Source: a virus. From it: a stretch of DNA of 60,502 nucleotides. Every line of letters starts with the position of its first letter. Within the stretch, counting starts at the first letter, position 1. The position numbers were made by a program, and so were the translations under genes. The stretch spans positions 1-60,502 of IMG/VR virus record IMGVR_UViG_3300013137_001181. One strand, given 5' to 3'. Shown here in pieces: positions 1 to 7,922 of the stretch. The notes beneath the pieces were generated by a model. It was not told where the DNA came from, did not search any database, and worked only from the letters and a program-made list of their open reading frames with translations.

Positions 1-114
1 TTCTGTAACAATCCATTTATTTATCGTTCCTATGACTGGATTACGGAGCGTATCAGTAACATTGAACTTCTCATCTCTCACGAACAGGGTATCTATCTTT
101 GAATATGTTTTCAT
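1..114 (-). CDS. RNA ligase, N-terminal fragment (runs off left edge)
   Basis: Open frame from ATG at 114-112 to the window edge, 38 codons. It begins MKTYSKIDTLFVRDEKFN and ends ...NKWIVTE. The pattern K-I-x-T-L-F-x-R-D-E-K-F, then R-N-P and a W-x-x-T-E ending, matches the start of phage RNA ligases of the T4 Rnl2 type. In that family the nucleotidyl-lysine motif KxDG follows directly after this point, but here it lies outside the window. Family members seal nicked RNA and repair host-cleaved tRNAs. The call rests on recall of the conserved N-terminus; the catalytic motif is not visible. Confidence 0.6.
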   Translation of the reverse strand, partial: MKTYSKIDTLFVRDEKFNVTDTLRNPVIGTINKWIVTE

Positions 115-142
115 ATCTTCAAACGGTAACTAATAATGATTA

Positions 143-409
143 TTAAACTTCTATGTTATAAACTCCGCTATTTAATGAATAACTTGTATTATTACAATAA
201 TGAATCCAAGGTTGCTCATACCAAGGTTGTGTCCATCGTTCAATATAAATTGGATAACTCCACCCTTGAATGGTTGTATTTGTCTCAAGTGTAAAGTCTT
301 TCCACTCATTATTGGGCAGAATTTTCTTTACTGTTTCCATAAATTTTGATAACTTCACAGCCTCTTCTACCTTGATTGTTTTTTTTGTGGTATCAAGTTG
401 TATTTTCAT
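143..409 (-). CDS. Small hypothetical protein
   Basis: 88 codons from ATG at 409. Not recognised. The N-terminus is basic and polar (MKIQLDTTKKTIKVEE). The C-terminal half is rich in Trp, Tyr and Pro (several W-x-x-P-W repeats), which suggests a compact beta-rich domain. No transmembrane segment or Cys motif. It lies 28 nt upstream of the RNA ligase and reads the same way, so co-transcription is likely. The opening resembles the 70-residue protein at 1738-1950 (MKL-K/T-I-T-x-H-K-T), but only weakly. Confidence 0.55.
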   Translation of the reverse strand: MKIQLDTTKKTIKVEEAVKLSKFMETVKKILPNNEWKDFTLETNTTIQGWSYPIYIERWTQPWYEQPWIHYCNNTSYSLNSGVYNIEV

Positions 410-428
410 ACTAAATAATTAAACTAAT

Positions 429-800
429 AATGATTAACTTGGACTCAATTGAGCTTGCGTTCGGGAGCTTCACCGACTATGGCACTCTAGCTAGCATGTG
501 GCTATACGTCTACTCCCCATAAGCTCAATTCAATCCAACAGGATAATGTGGAGAGGGTAGGGTTTGACCTACAGGATTTATCCAAGGACTTATCTGTTTC
601 TCGTCGTATATTCTTTGAGGTTGCCTCGTAACCTGCTCATATACTGAGTTTTAATTACTCACTGGTAATATCCTCTCCACGCTATCCTATTTGTTCCTAT
701 CGGGGTGCGGGATTGTACCTTCCGAGAAGTTTCTGATTGTGCCTTATTTTCTTTGCTAAAGCGCAATATGCCAACTTTCGTTGACACCCCCCCGATGGAT
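429..800 (-). ncRNA. Candidate structured non-coding RNA, three closed domains
   Basis: No credible gene lies in this 416-nt gap, but three long-range stems do. (1) AATTGAGCTT 447-456 pairs with AAGCTCAATT 521-530, extended by GGA/TCC. (2) 540-559 pairs with 669-688 over about 18 of 20 positions, including the 9-bp core GTGGAGAGG/CCTCTCCAC. (3) ATCGGGG 699-705 pairs with CCCCGAT 790-796. Small hairpins sit inside the domains, including CAAC-GAAA-GTTG, whose GNRA loop exists only on the minus strand; this and the neighbouring genes favour minus. It could be an ornate phage RNA, a decayed intron or an omegaRNA-like remnant. The class is not assigned. Confidence 0.5.
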
Positions 801-825
801 TGTCAATGTGCAATAATTAAATTAC

Positions 826-1065
826 TTAGTTGTTGACTATGAGAGCCATAGCGATAACAAGAAGAAAACAATCTAATAGAAAACCACCCGTATTGGAAAA
901 TACCATAATAAATAAAGCAAGCACAGAGCTTATCGGGAAGGTCATTATGGAGCCAAAGAATCCTATGCCTCCGTATATCTCTCCCCACATTGCAAAGGTC
1001 TGTATGGCTACAAGAAATAGAATGCCATACCCTATAAAGTTCCCAATCAGTTTTAATGTGTTCAT
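826..1065 (-). CDS. Small membrane protein, two transmembrane segments
   Basis: 79 codons from ATG at 1065. Strongly hydrophobic, with segments around residues 8-30 and 40-75 separated by a Gly-rich turn (WGEIYGGIGFFG). Such a two-helix inner-membrane protein could be a holin-like or superinfection-exclusion protein, but nothing in the sequence decides that. It stands alone between the structured region 429-800 and a 145-nt spacer (1066-1210) in which I see no gene. Family not recognised. Confidence 0.55.
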   Translation of the reverse strand: MNTLKLIGNFIGYGILFLVAIQTFAMWGEIYGGIGFFGSIMTFPISSVLALFIMVFSNTGGFLLDCFLLVIAMALIVNN

Positions 1066-1210
1066 TGGTACTATTTGATAAAAAATTATAATAACGTCTG
1101 CAACCGATGTTAATGTCGCTGGAGACCTTTTACAAGATCCCCAACACCATGAACACCTTTTGCTTGTGCAGAATATTTTTTTAAAAGAACAGTTCGGAAC
1201 TCTTTTTTAA

Positions 1211-1588
1211 TCAATTGAATCTTTCTTTGTTTCTTTTATCCATGTCGCCATACTTTAATTTAATGATTTTAGTTTTCATAACAGAATGAATGAGAGATAC
1301 GATTAAATGAAGCTTTCTTTCTTTAACAAGCGCTCCTTCTGTCAGCAAAAGCACACACCACTGACTATTGGTATATATTGTTGAGAAGGAGGAGGATAGT
1401 AATAGTGCATGCGCTATTGCCATAAGATCGGCTTCATTCTTGGTGAGATTTTTCTTATTATAAACTATAATCTTTATGTCCTTAGACAAATCGTTTTCAA
1501 TAAGAAGCTCTGAAATGCCCATGTCCTTTTCTTCCTTTTTTCCTTTTGCGTATATTTTCATATTTATATCTAATATAATTCTAACCAT
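1211..1588 (-). CDS. RNase H-like fold protein, active site incomplete
   Basis: 125 codons. The stretch NKKNLTKNEADLMAIAHALL followed about 10 residues later by IYTNSQ matches the RNase HI order (T-x-N-x-A-E-x-x-A-x-x-x-A-L, then Y-T-D-S-Q). The helix Glu is present in NEAD. The Asp of TDSQ is Asn here (TNSQ). A possible first carboxylate is the Asp of IILDIN near residue 7. RNase H removes RNA from RNA-DNA hybrids; with the third carboxylate missing, the enzyme may be weak or serve only for binding. The family call is by pattern and may be wrong. Confidence 0.45.
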   Translation of the reverse strand: MVRIILDINMKIYAKGKKEEKDMGISELLIENDLSKDIKIIVYNKKNLTKNEADLMAIAHALLLSSSFSTIYTNSQWCVLLLTEGALVKERKLHLIVSLIHSVMKTKIIKLKYGDMDKRNKERFN

Positions 1589-1737
1589 TCCGTCTTTCTA
1601 AAAAAACCTACGCCGCGGTCCGTGTTTCTAGCTTTATCTCCTGAACTTTCTTCAAGAATGAAAAGTAAATATCTGTGAAAACAGGTATCCAACGGCATAG
1701 ATTTAATTTAATTATATCAACGAACAATGTGCAACTG

Positions 1738-1950
1738 TCAAGTGTTTTGTGTTCCTGCTTCTGCGCCACCTGCGGTCATCTGTTTCCTGAGCTGTTCTGT
1801 TAGTTTGTTCCACTCCTTGTCAAAGTCAAACTTCTCTCCTTCCTCCAGCTCGAAGGTTTCATCAAGTCCTACTTCTACCTTGCGGAAATTATCTCTGAAC
1901 TTGATTGTCTGACTTACTGTTTTGTGTAGTGTTATTGTTTTGAGTTTCAT
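1738..1950 (-). CDS. Small hypothetical protein
   Basis: 70 codons from ATG at 1950, 6 nt downstream of the zinc-ribbon protein at 1957-2316 and likely in its transcript. Highly charged with an acidic middle (ELEEGEKFDFDKEW) and a Gly/Ala/Thr tail. No Cys, no membrane segment. Not recognised. The 1589-1737 spacer downstream of it holds no gene that I can see. Confidence 0.55.
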   Translation of the reverse strand: MKLKTITLHKTVSQTIKFRDNFRKVEVGLDETFELEEGEKFDFDKEWNKLTEQLRKQMTAGGAEAGTQNT

Positions 1951-1956
1951 AGTTTG

Positions 1957-2316
1957 TTATGGAAAATCTGTTTCAAATGGTGCTTTTTCCGCGTTTGTTT
2001 CAGTATCGGCAGATGCTTTCTTCTCATACTTTTCAAACGGCTTTCTCCAGAAATATCCACCCTGCTTGTATGTTCCAAGGTTGCATTTTGCAAAGCAACC
2101 AGCGTTTATACACTGAATACTCACATAGATATTTCCTTCTTTGTCCTTGTTGGTAACTAACTTAAATCTATCAGGATCGTTATTTTTACACACATCACAA
2201 TAAAAAGGAGGATTTGTTAGCGTGATTACTTGATTAAGTGCGCTCTTGACATCTTTTTCATCGATTTCAACTGCATAACTTGCGCCCCCAACCCTGAAAC
2301 TACCTTTGACTATCAT
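1957..2316 (-). CDS. Zinc-ribbon protein, candidate single-stranded DNA-binding protein
   Basis: 119 codons from ATG at 2316. An N-terminal beta-rich part (MIVKGSFRVGGASYAVEIDE) is followed by a Cys4-type ribbon: CDVC at about 41-44, then C-x5-C-x3-C near 69-79. The tail is low-complexity and acidic, ending PFETDFP, which resembles the acidic Pro/Phe tip that SSB proteins use to recruit partners. It has its own consensus promoter and lies next to the primase-helicase. The SSB role is inferred from tail and position, not from a clear OB-fold. Confidence 0.5.
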   Translation of the reverse strand: MIVKGSFRVGGASYAVEIDEKDVKSALNQVITLTNPPFYCDVCKNNDPDRFKLVTNKDKEGNIYVSIQCINAGCFAKCNLGTYKQGGYFWRKPFEKYEKKASADTETNAEKAPFETDFP

Positions 2317-2349
2317 AGGTATAATTTTGAATTATTAATACTTAGCTAT

Positions 2350-2378
2350 ATTATAACATTCTCTCTTAATTTTGTCAA
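2350..2378 (-). promoter_or_regulatory. Consensus sigma70-type promoter for 2316 leftward
   Basis: On the minus strand TTGACA (2378-2373), a 17-nt spacer and TATAAT (2355-2350) match the bacterial consensus exactly. Predicted start is near 2343, about 27 nt before the ATG at 2316. It lies in the short gap after the helicase stop, so the SSB-like gene and those to its left can be expressed apart from the replication operon. Confidence 0.8.
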
Positions 2379-2385
2379 GAGCATT

Positions 2386-4029
2386 TTACTTCCAGTCTGC
2401 CCTTGATTGGACCGACACAGCGAGCTGAGCTGTCGGTGCGCTCTGTGTAACTTCGGTTATCAAAGCACTTTTCGTAACAACATTTACATCATTGAACTTT
2501 AACTCAACCACACCTGTTGAAATACCTTTTGTTTTGACAACATAGAGATAACCTTTCTCCGTCACCGCTATGTTATGCAAATCAAACTCATCCTTCTCTC
2601 GTATGATGATAAAGACGTCGGTTGAGTCCTGTTTGAATGCGGCACTTCCTGCGATGTCGTCAGCTGTCGGTCTTATGTCTTCCTTTTTACCAGTAACTCG
2701 TTTTCTCAAATGTGCAATAAGCATAATTGCGGTATTCTTCTGTTTGGTCAAAGCTCTAAGCTGTTTAAGAATGTTCGCCTGATCCTGTAAATAGTTGGCT
2801 TTGTCATGGACAAAATAACCGATATGGTCAACAACGATAAGGTCGTAATGAACAGTTGTCTCGCGAATTATCTTCTCAAGCTCTTCTACCGATTTAATGT
2901 CATCGTCAATAAAAAGGTCTATGTTCGGTATCTCAAAGTTACTAAGTATTTGTTTTGTCACCTCTTTATATGGTTTGTTCTTGATTATGGATGCGAGTAT
3001 CTGAACAATACCCGTTCCTGATTCAAGAGCAATGTAGAGTACTTTCTTACCTTGTTTTGCCACATTCACCGCAAAATTACACGCAAGACTCGTCTTTCCT
3101 GCGTTGGTCTCGCCAGTCATGGTGTAAAGATTGCCAGGAGTGAAGCCTCCGACAAGACTATCCAGCTTCATCATACCTGTTGATGGTGCTTTTGCTATCA
3201 TGTCAAACTCAATGGCTCTCTGTTCAGAGACCTCTTTTATTGAGCGAGGTTGTTTTATCCTTTTACCAGTCTGCTCTTCATGATATTTTTTAGCTTGGTT
3301 CAGTATTGTCTTTACCTCGTCTGCCGGTAGTGGTGGATTATATCCGTTATTCACAGCCGTGACGAGGTTAATAACATCTGCTTCTTCGTGTCTAGTAAAT
3401 AGACTTCTGGCAAACTTCAACAGAGACGAATTTCTGCTTCCTGAGGTAAGCTCAAGTATCTGCTTATAATCAAGGCTTTTGCCGACCTTGGATTCTTTCA
3501 GCGCTGACTGAATTTCGTTTGCAGTCATCAAGTCTTGTAATTCTGCGAGATTTTCCTTCTTTGGCGGTTTTATCCACTTGTAGAAGCCAAGTTCTCCTGT
3601 CTTGAGCATAACAGGACTGTTTGGTATTCCGACATAGCCACCTTCTCCGCGTATATCAACAGCCTTACCGGCAATATTCACCGTATTCTTGATTTTCTCG
3701 TTGCCAAGAAAGTAATAGTGAAATCCGCCTGATGGTGTCTGGCACACGATGGGCGAGTTTATGTTCTTAACAAGTTCTGAAGCAAATCCTTGTTTCTTGA
3801 GTCCATCATCGTCAAGAACGGTAACATTGCTGAGTTTGCCACAAACCAAGGCTAAACCAGCACCTTTGTTCACGATGTAGCCCTCAAGTTCTTTCTCGGT
3901 CATTCTCTCGGCCTGATACTTTTGCCAGTCCACCATAGGTCTTTTATCGTTCTTTATGGGTATAAGCGACCAACCTATGCTGAGATAGTATCTCATCAGT
4001 TTAAGTCGTCTGTCCGTTTGTTCGTTCAT
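2386..4029 (-). CDS. Bifunctional prim-pol and DnaB-type helicase
   Basis: 547 codons. Residues about 10-160 form a primase/polymerase (AEP) domain: metal-binding acids in VLDDDG near 71-76, SGGFHYYF at 100-107, and the RGEGGYV loop. A PriCT-like linker follows (about 180-250). Residues 275-520 are a RecA-fold helicase of the DnaB family with Walker A GETNAGKTS at 306-314 and Walker B DLIVVDH near 396-402. The enzyme should unwind the fork and make primers in one chain, as in other phages. It overlaps the upstream winged-helix gene by 29 nt, so the two are translationally coupled. Confidence 0.88.
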   Translation of the reverse strand: MNEQTDRRLKLMRYYLSIGWSLIPIKNDKRPMVDWQKYQAERMTEKELEGYIVNKGAGLALVCGKLSNVTVLDDDGLKKQGFASELVKNINSPIVCQTPSGGFHYYFLGNEKIKNTVNIAGKAVDIRGEGGYVGIPNSPVMLKTGELGFYKWIKPPKKENLAELQDLMTANEIQSALKESKVGKSLDYKQILELTSGSRNSSLLKFARSLFTRHEEADVINLVTAVNNGYNPPLPADEVKTILNQAKKYHEEQTGKRIKQPRSIKEVSEQRAIEFDMIAKAPSTGMMKLDSLVGGFTPGNLYTMTGETNAGKTSLACNFAVNVAKQGKKVLYIALESGTGIVQILASIIKNKPYKEVTKQILSNFEIPNIDLFIDDDIKSVEELEKIIRETTVHYDLIVVDHIGYFVHDKANYLQDQANILKQLRALTKQKNTAIMLIAHLRKRVTGKKEDIRPTADDIAGSAAFKQDSTDVFIIIREKDEFDLHNIAVTEKGYLYVVKTKGISTGVVELKFNDVNVVTKSALITEVTQSAPTAQLAVSVQSRADWK

Positions 4030-4864
4030 ATTGTTTTTTTTGTGCGTTACTCCACTTTATAACGCTTGCAACCATCGCATTCGCACTAGGCATTCCTGGT
4101 GCATATCTATCAAAAACCATCAGATCAAATTCGGTCATTGTCCGCACTTTACCTTCCTCCTTGTCTCTTCTTAACCAGGCCTGTAACACAAGGTTTAAAT
4201 CTTTGTGAGGATAGACCTTTCCATTTTTATCTCTAAAAGTATCGGTCTCAATCTTTTCGCGGATATAAAAATACTTTCGTATAACATCTTCTATCTTGAT
4301 AGAAAGCTTGCCTGCTATTCGGTAACAGTCTGCATATCCTAGTTTTTGTTCAATGAGTGGCGGATACTTATTTAAAGGCTTAACATTTTTGCTTACTTTT
4401 TTTTCTTCTTCTTTATATATATATATTTCTTCTTCTTTTTTTTCTTGTGTATTACTAGTATATATATTCTTAGTATTCTTGTTTGTGGTTAGTTGCTGGT
4501 TAGTTGTTTGTTGATTAGCTGGTTGTTCAGCTGGTTGATGAGACTGATATTCTTGCCAATTTAAGATTGAAATAAGTGAAAATCTGTTGGTTGATTGGAT
4601 GGTTATTGTGCTGGTTGATTTTAGCACAGTGAGACAAGTCCTTATAGATTGGTGCGATATACCAGTCTGTTTGGAAAGCTCATTTCTGCCAGTTAAAAGT
4701 TGACCAGGGAGCACCTCTATTTCCTGTCCATTCCAGTAAAATTTTCTCTTCTCTTGGTTAACGGAAAGCAACAGGTGGACAAACAATGCTACAACGAGCG
4801 GATTTCGTTTGAAAGACGTATCCTTTAGTTTGCGATGTAATTTGATCCAACCCTGATTTTCCAT
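4001..4864 (-). CDS. Winged-helix replication protein (initiator / helicase loader type)
   Basis: 287 codons. The N-terminal 110 residues (GWIKLHRKL...LLTGRNELSKQTGISHQSIR) look like the winged-helix domain of phage replisome organisers: a helix-turn-helix after a GQLLTGRNELS strand. Then comes a Gln/Asn/Thr/Lys-rich linker with a Glu/Lys run (about 115-160) and a compact C-terminal domain (165-287). It is encoded directly upstream of the helicase with a 29-nt overlap, which fits a role in loading it at the origin. Exact family uncertain. Confidence 0.7.
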   Translation of the reverse strand: MENQGWIKLHRKLKDTSFKRNPLVVALFVHLLLSVNQEKRKFYWNGQEIEVLPGQLLTGRNELSKQTGISHQSIRTCLTVLKSTSTITIQSTNRFSLISILNWQEYQSHQPAEQPANQQTTNQQLTTNKNTKNIYTSNTQEKKEEEIYIYKEEEKKVSKNVKPLNKYPPLIEQKLGYADCYRIAGKLSIKIEDVIRKYFYIREKIETDTFRDKNGKVYPHKDLNLVLQAWLRRDKEEGKVRTMTEFDLMVFDRYAPGMPSANAMVASVIKWSNAQKKQYERTNGQTT

Positions 4865-4865
4865 A

Positions 4866-5033
4866 TCATGATTCTTGAGTTTCGATTAATATGAATCCTT
4901 TTCCTTTGCAGCCGTGGCAGGTAATTCGCTGATATGTTACTGTTCCGTGACCATTGCAGACAACACATCTAACAGGCACATACTTGGGTTTTGGAGTCTC
5001 CTTTTTTACGGGGATTCTGTTTATATCATCCAT
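4866..5033 (-). CDS. DnaJ-type zinc-finger miniprotein
   Basis: 55 codons, ATG at 5033 and TGA at 4868-4866, ending 1 nt before the start of the replication protein at 4864. It contains CVVCNGHG and CHGCKGKG, two C-x2-C-x-G-x-G repeats as in the DnaJ cysteine-rich domain. There is no J domain. Phages often carry such one-finger proteins; they may assist folding or bind partners. The 106 nt between 5034 and 5139 hold no other gene. Confidence 0.7.
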   Translation of the reverse strand: MDDINRIPVKKETPKPKYVPVRCVVCNGHGTVTYQRITCHGCKGKGFILIETQES

Positions 5034-5139
5034 GGTAATAGGTAAAATGTTAAAAATCTTTCTTTCCTTGTTCGATATTCGTCAGTCGTTCAAACAAATT
5101 CTAACACATGTTCGGGGTTATACAAGAACACAATTCATA

Positions 5140-5520
5140 TCATACTATATCGTCTTTAAATGATAAAATACGAGCAAGCTTCTCACTTGTCACCTCTTTT
5201 CTATCAAAAAAAATCTTGCCGTCCTCTGGACCTTCATGTTCAAACTGTATCAAATGATATCCGCGGTAATCTATTCCTATCTTTGCGCAGTACTCCTTAA
5301 GCGCCGGATGCATAATTGTCCTAATAAACAGAGCAAACCATTTTGAAACCTCGGCTCCGCGCGTTTTTTCTTCGGCAAGCATGAGTTTCTTTTGAGCCCA
5401 ATTATAGTAAATCCAGTCCTGATTACCTACACAGTATCCTGTGCTTGAATCAGGCAGGTGTGTTCGTATCCAACCTGAGAATACGAGCGACCGTCTGTTA
5501 GTCTTTTCTTGTTGCGTCAT
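5140..5520 (-). CDS. Hypothetical protein
   Basis: 126 codons from ATG at 5520, overlapping the end of the methyltransferase by 23 nt, so it is coupled to it. It has a mixed alpha/beta composition with Trp and Tyr in WIYYNWAQ, and a conserved-looking GIDYRGYHLIQFEHEG segment. No catalytic motif is recognised. Tight coupling suggests a helper or regulator of the methyltransferase, but that is inference. Confidence 0.6.
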   Translation of the reverse strand: MTQQEKTNRRSLVFSGWIRTHLPDSSTGYCVGNQDWIYYNWAQKKLMLAEEKTRGAEVSKWFALFIRTIMHPALKEYCAKIGIDYRGYHLIQFEHEGPEDGKIFFDRKEVTSEKLARILSFKDDIV

Positions 5521-6586
5521 GGATTCTTTTCAATGACAATTTATAGTCAATTTCGTTTATTTCTATACCTATAGCATTTCTTCCCAATTCATAAGCAACT
5601 TTCGGAAATGTTCCGCTCCCAGAAAAAGGATCTAGCACTACGTCACCAATGCTCGTAAATCGTTCTACAAGAGACTTTACTCCTGTTTCCGACTGTTGCC
5701 ACTCATGCATGTCTTTCTGCTCTTCCTCTGACACCACAACGTCAGAAATCGAGTGATCTATCTTGTTGTTGGGTGCCTTTTGGAAAATAACGACAGGTTT
5801 CCATCCACACATGACATTGCGGGGCAAGATTAACTGTGTGTTACCTTCATGAATGAGCGCAAATGTCCAATAATATTTAAGTCCGCTTTCTAAAAGCAGA
5901 TTAAGTATCTCTGGTAAATGAATCTCTCCTGAATAGGCAATAAGAAATCCGTTTGGTTTGAGCACCTTGCTTGCAAACACACCTAAATCTTTCCATAGCG
6001 GAAGGAACTCCCCTGGGTATGGTGGATCGGTTATAATTGTGTCAATTGAGTTTTCGGCTATCTGTACCTTTCTGAAGTCGTCATTAAAAATCTTAACCTC
6101 GGCTGGAAGTTCTACCTTTCCACTTGCGAGCGCTTCCTTCTTTTTTTTATGGTCTTTTACTAGCTTTCTAAAGTCTCTTCGTTTGATATTCTCTTTTTCC
6201 GCTTTATCTAGCAGTTCCTCCTGTGACTGTGGGTCGAGATTTGCCACTTCTGCGTGGTGATCGAAGCTAAGATTTTCACGCCTGCGTGAAATTTCGACCT
6301 TTGAAGACACATATTTGTCATTGGCAAGTGTGCCGTAATCATATCCAGTTTCTTCTATTGCTTGAGCATACATTTCTCCATAATTTTGTTCTCCATAGTT
6401 TAGCCAGTCGCCAAGCCAAAGATGAACCGCTCCAGTCGCTTTTCTTATGAAACCTCCGCATTCCATCCATTCTTCAAATGTTGGTTTTCCAACGGGAAGC
6501 ATTCCGTTTTTAAGTAGTTTAAAACCGCTATAAACAATATTTCTATCTTTATCGGTTTGGAGTGCCATATCCTTCTGTGTATCCAT
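5498..6586 (-). CDS. DNA N6-adenine / N4-cytosine methyltransferase
   Basis: 362 codons. The catalytic motif DPPY is at 187-190 and the AdoMet-binding DPFSGSGT at 319-326, with DPPY before FxGxG, an order used by the beta class. The first 150 residues form an extra domain (FEEWMECGGFIRKATGAVHLWLGDW...) seen in some phage and plasmid methylases. No partner restriction gene is nearby. It probably protects phage DNA from host restriction or marks it. The target sequence cannot be read from the protein. Confidence 0.85.
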   Translation of the reverse strand: MDTQKDMALQTDKDRNIVYSGFKLLKNGMLPVGKPTFEEWMECGGFIRKATGAVHLWLGDWLNYGEQNYGEMYAQAIEETGYDYGTLANDKYVSSKVEISRRRENLSFDHHAEVANLDPQSQEELLDKAEKENIKRRDFRKLVKDHKKKKEALASGKVELPAEVKIFNDDFRKVQIAENSIDTIITDPPYPGEFLPLWKDLGVFASKVLKPNGFLIAYSGEIHLPEILNLLLESGLKYYWTFALIHEGNTQLILPRNVMCGWKPVVIFQKAPNNKIDHSISDVVVSEEEQKDMHEWQQSETGVKSLVERFTSIGDVVLDPFSGSGTFPKVAYELGRNAIGIEINEIDYKLSLKRIHDATRKD

Positions 6587-6657
6587 ATTTACAGATGCAA
6601 ATAAATAAATAATTGACAGTATAGACCTATTTTAATCAAAAATCAATCCGCAATGCG

Positions 6658-6774
6658 TCATCTCTTACAGTTGAGATAGCACTCGAAGCATCCCATTGAC
6701 TCATAAACCTCCCGTTGTTTTGAGTCTACATGACAGCGAATCCACCAGTATAGGCGAAAAAGTTTTTCTATCAT
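6658..6774 (-). CDS. Very small Cys-rich protein
   Basis: 38 codons from ATG at 6774 to TGA at 6660-6658. An aromatic basic start (MIEKLFRLYWWIRCHVD) precedes a C-x2-C-x3-C cluster near the end (CFECYLNC). The Shine-Dalgarno is weak. It fills most of the gap 6587-6809, where nothing else is visible. It might be a membrane-associated or zinc-binding miniprotein. Whether it is expressed is uncertain. Confidence 0.35.
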   Translation of the reverse strand: MIEKLFRLYWWIRCHVDSKQREVYESMGCFECYLNCKR

Positions 6775-6809
6775 ATTCAACTAAAAAACTATTAAAATCT
6801 CTATCCGAG

Positions 6810-7115
6810 CTAATCTTCGTCTACCAAAAAACCACAGTCTTCGCAATCGGTTGACCACCATGTGTTTCCGTCTGCGCTTCCGCCACCCATTGTAACTATC
6901 TTACCACCACAAAAGCATGTAGTGCTACACGGTTCGCTCTTATTAAGGCTGGCGCGTTCTATTTTTCTAAGATAGTCCTCGTGTGCTTTGTCTTTCGGAA
7001 CCATGAGTCCACAATCTGTACCATTTGGTTTCCCGTTAATGTCGCATGCCACAAAAACATGCTCCCAGCCTTCGTTGAACTTTTGACCGCATACAACACA
7101 AGTAAATTTGCACAT
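6810..7115 (-). CDS. Small multi-cysteine zinc protein
   Basis: 101 codons from ATG at 7115 (MCKFTCVVCGQKF), chosen because a longer frame would run deep into the HNH gene, which ends at 7120. It carries C-x2-C at the start and a second group near the end (CFCGG...DCEDCGFLVDED). No enzyme motif. It lies 4 nt after the HNH stop and is probably co-translated with it. Confidence 0.6.
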   Translation of the reverse strand: MCKFTCVVCGQKFNEGWEHVFVACDINGKPNGTDCGLMVPKDKAHEDYLRKIERASLNKSEPCSTTCFCGGKIVTMGGGSADGNTWWSTDCEDCGFLVDED

Positions 7116-7119
7116 AGTT

Positions 7120-7686
7120 TTATTTTGATTTATAAAAAACGAACCACTCATCTTCATTTTTGAAGTTGGAGCGATACTCCTTTCCTTCAAATAGCAACCT
7201 CCACGTTGACCAGCGGATTTTCTTTTTTGGCAGATCGTATGGCTCCACATAATAGGTGTGGCATCCAAGCCGTTTTGCGAGACTAAGTGTTCCAGGGAAG
7301 CACTTTAGCTTGAAATAAGACAGAATGGATAGCCCATGTTCTAGGATATCTTTCACCTCCTCTACACTTTTGTGTTTATCCATAATATTTTCAAGTCTTC
7401 CTGAGTGAATAAAATTATGGCAATAATGACAAAGCGGTTCAATAGAGCTTATTTCGCATGTTCCTCGGTTGTAATCAATCTTCCAAAACTCATGAGCCTC
7501 AAGCCATTTGTGCTTTTTGGCCTCACTTTTGTGGACTCCGCAAGCAATACAGTGAAAATCATATCTCTCATATGTCTCTTTGCGCTTCTTATCCCACCAT
7601 GTTTGACCCATAATGGTCCTAGGATTTACTCCATGAAGCGGTTTAGGAATATTTGGATGTGTTAATATCTCAGGTTTAAGTTTCAT
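7120..7686 (-). CDS. HNH-family endonuclease
   Basis: 188 codons. A zinc-binding HNH core is visible: C-x2-C (FHCIACGVHKSEAKK), then LEAHEFW with the first catalytic His, and PLCHYCHNFIH with a second C-x2-C pair and the closing His. The C-terminal 80 residues are a separate basic domain. It overlaps its upstream neighbour by 4 nt. It may be a packaging or homing-type nuclease; a free-standing position in the early operon favours homing or DNA processing. Confidence 0.72.
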   Translation of the reverse strand: MKLKPEILTHPNIPKPLHGVNPRTIMGQTWWDKKRKETYERYDFHCIACGVHKSEAKKHKWLEAHEFWKIDYNRGTCEISSIEPLCHYCHNFIHSGRLENIMDKHKSVEEVKDILEHGLSILSYFKLKCFPGTLSLAKRLGCHTYYVEPYDLPKKKIRWSTWRLLFEGKEYRSNFKNEDEWFVFYKSK

Positions 7687-7922
7687 TTTTTCTTCTTGTG
7701 CGTTTTCTGATAAAGTTTATCGCTTTCTTCTAACCTAAGCTGTTTCATATAGATTTCGTGGCACACGCCCTTATGCGTTTTATGTACACCTTCTCGTTTA
7801 TAGTACACGAAAGGTTTTTCACAGATTACACAGATTCCCCCGAGCAACTTTTCCGAATCGGTAGTTTTTACTGCTCTCATATGATTTGTTTTAACTTTTA
7901 TTGTTCCTTCTGTTGGACTCAA
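7683..7922 (-). CDS. Small zinc-finger protein
   Basis: 79 codons. CVICEKPFVYYKREGVHKTH followed by GVCH gives a C-x2-C...H-x2-H/C arrangement; the C-terminus is a Lys run. Stop and start overlap the HNH gene by 4 nt, indicating translational coupling. A basic tail with a zinc finger suggests nucleic-acid binding. Not assigned to a family. Confidence 0.6.
   Translation of the reverse strand: MSPTEGTIKVKTNHMRAVKTTDSEKLLGGICVICEKPFVYYKREGVHKTHKGVCHEIYMKQLRLEESDKLYQKTHKKKK

Noticed and set aside
4380-4470. AT dinucleotide and A/T-run stretch as a control region
   Set aside because: It is explained by the Lys/Glu/Ile/Tyr-rich linker of the replication protein at 4001-4864.
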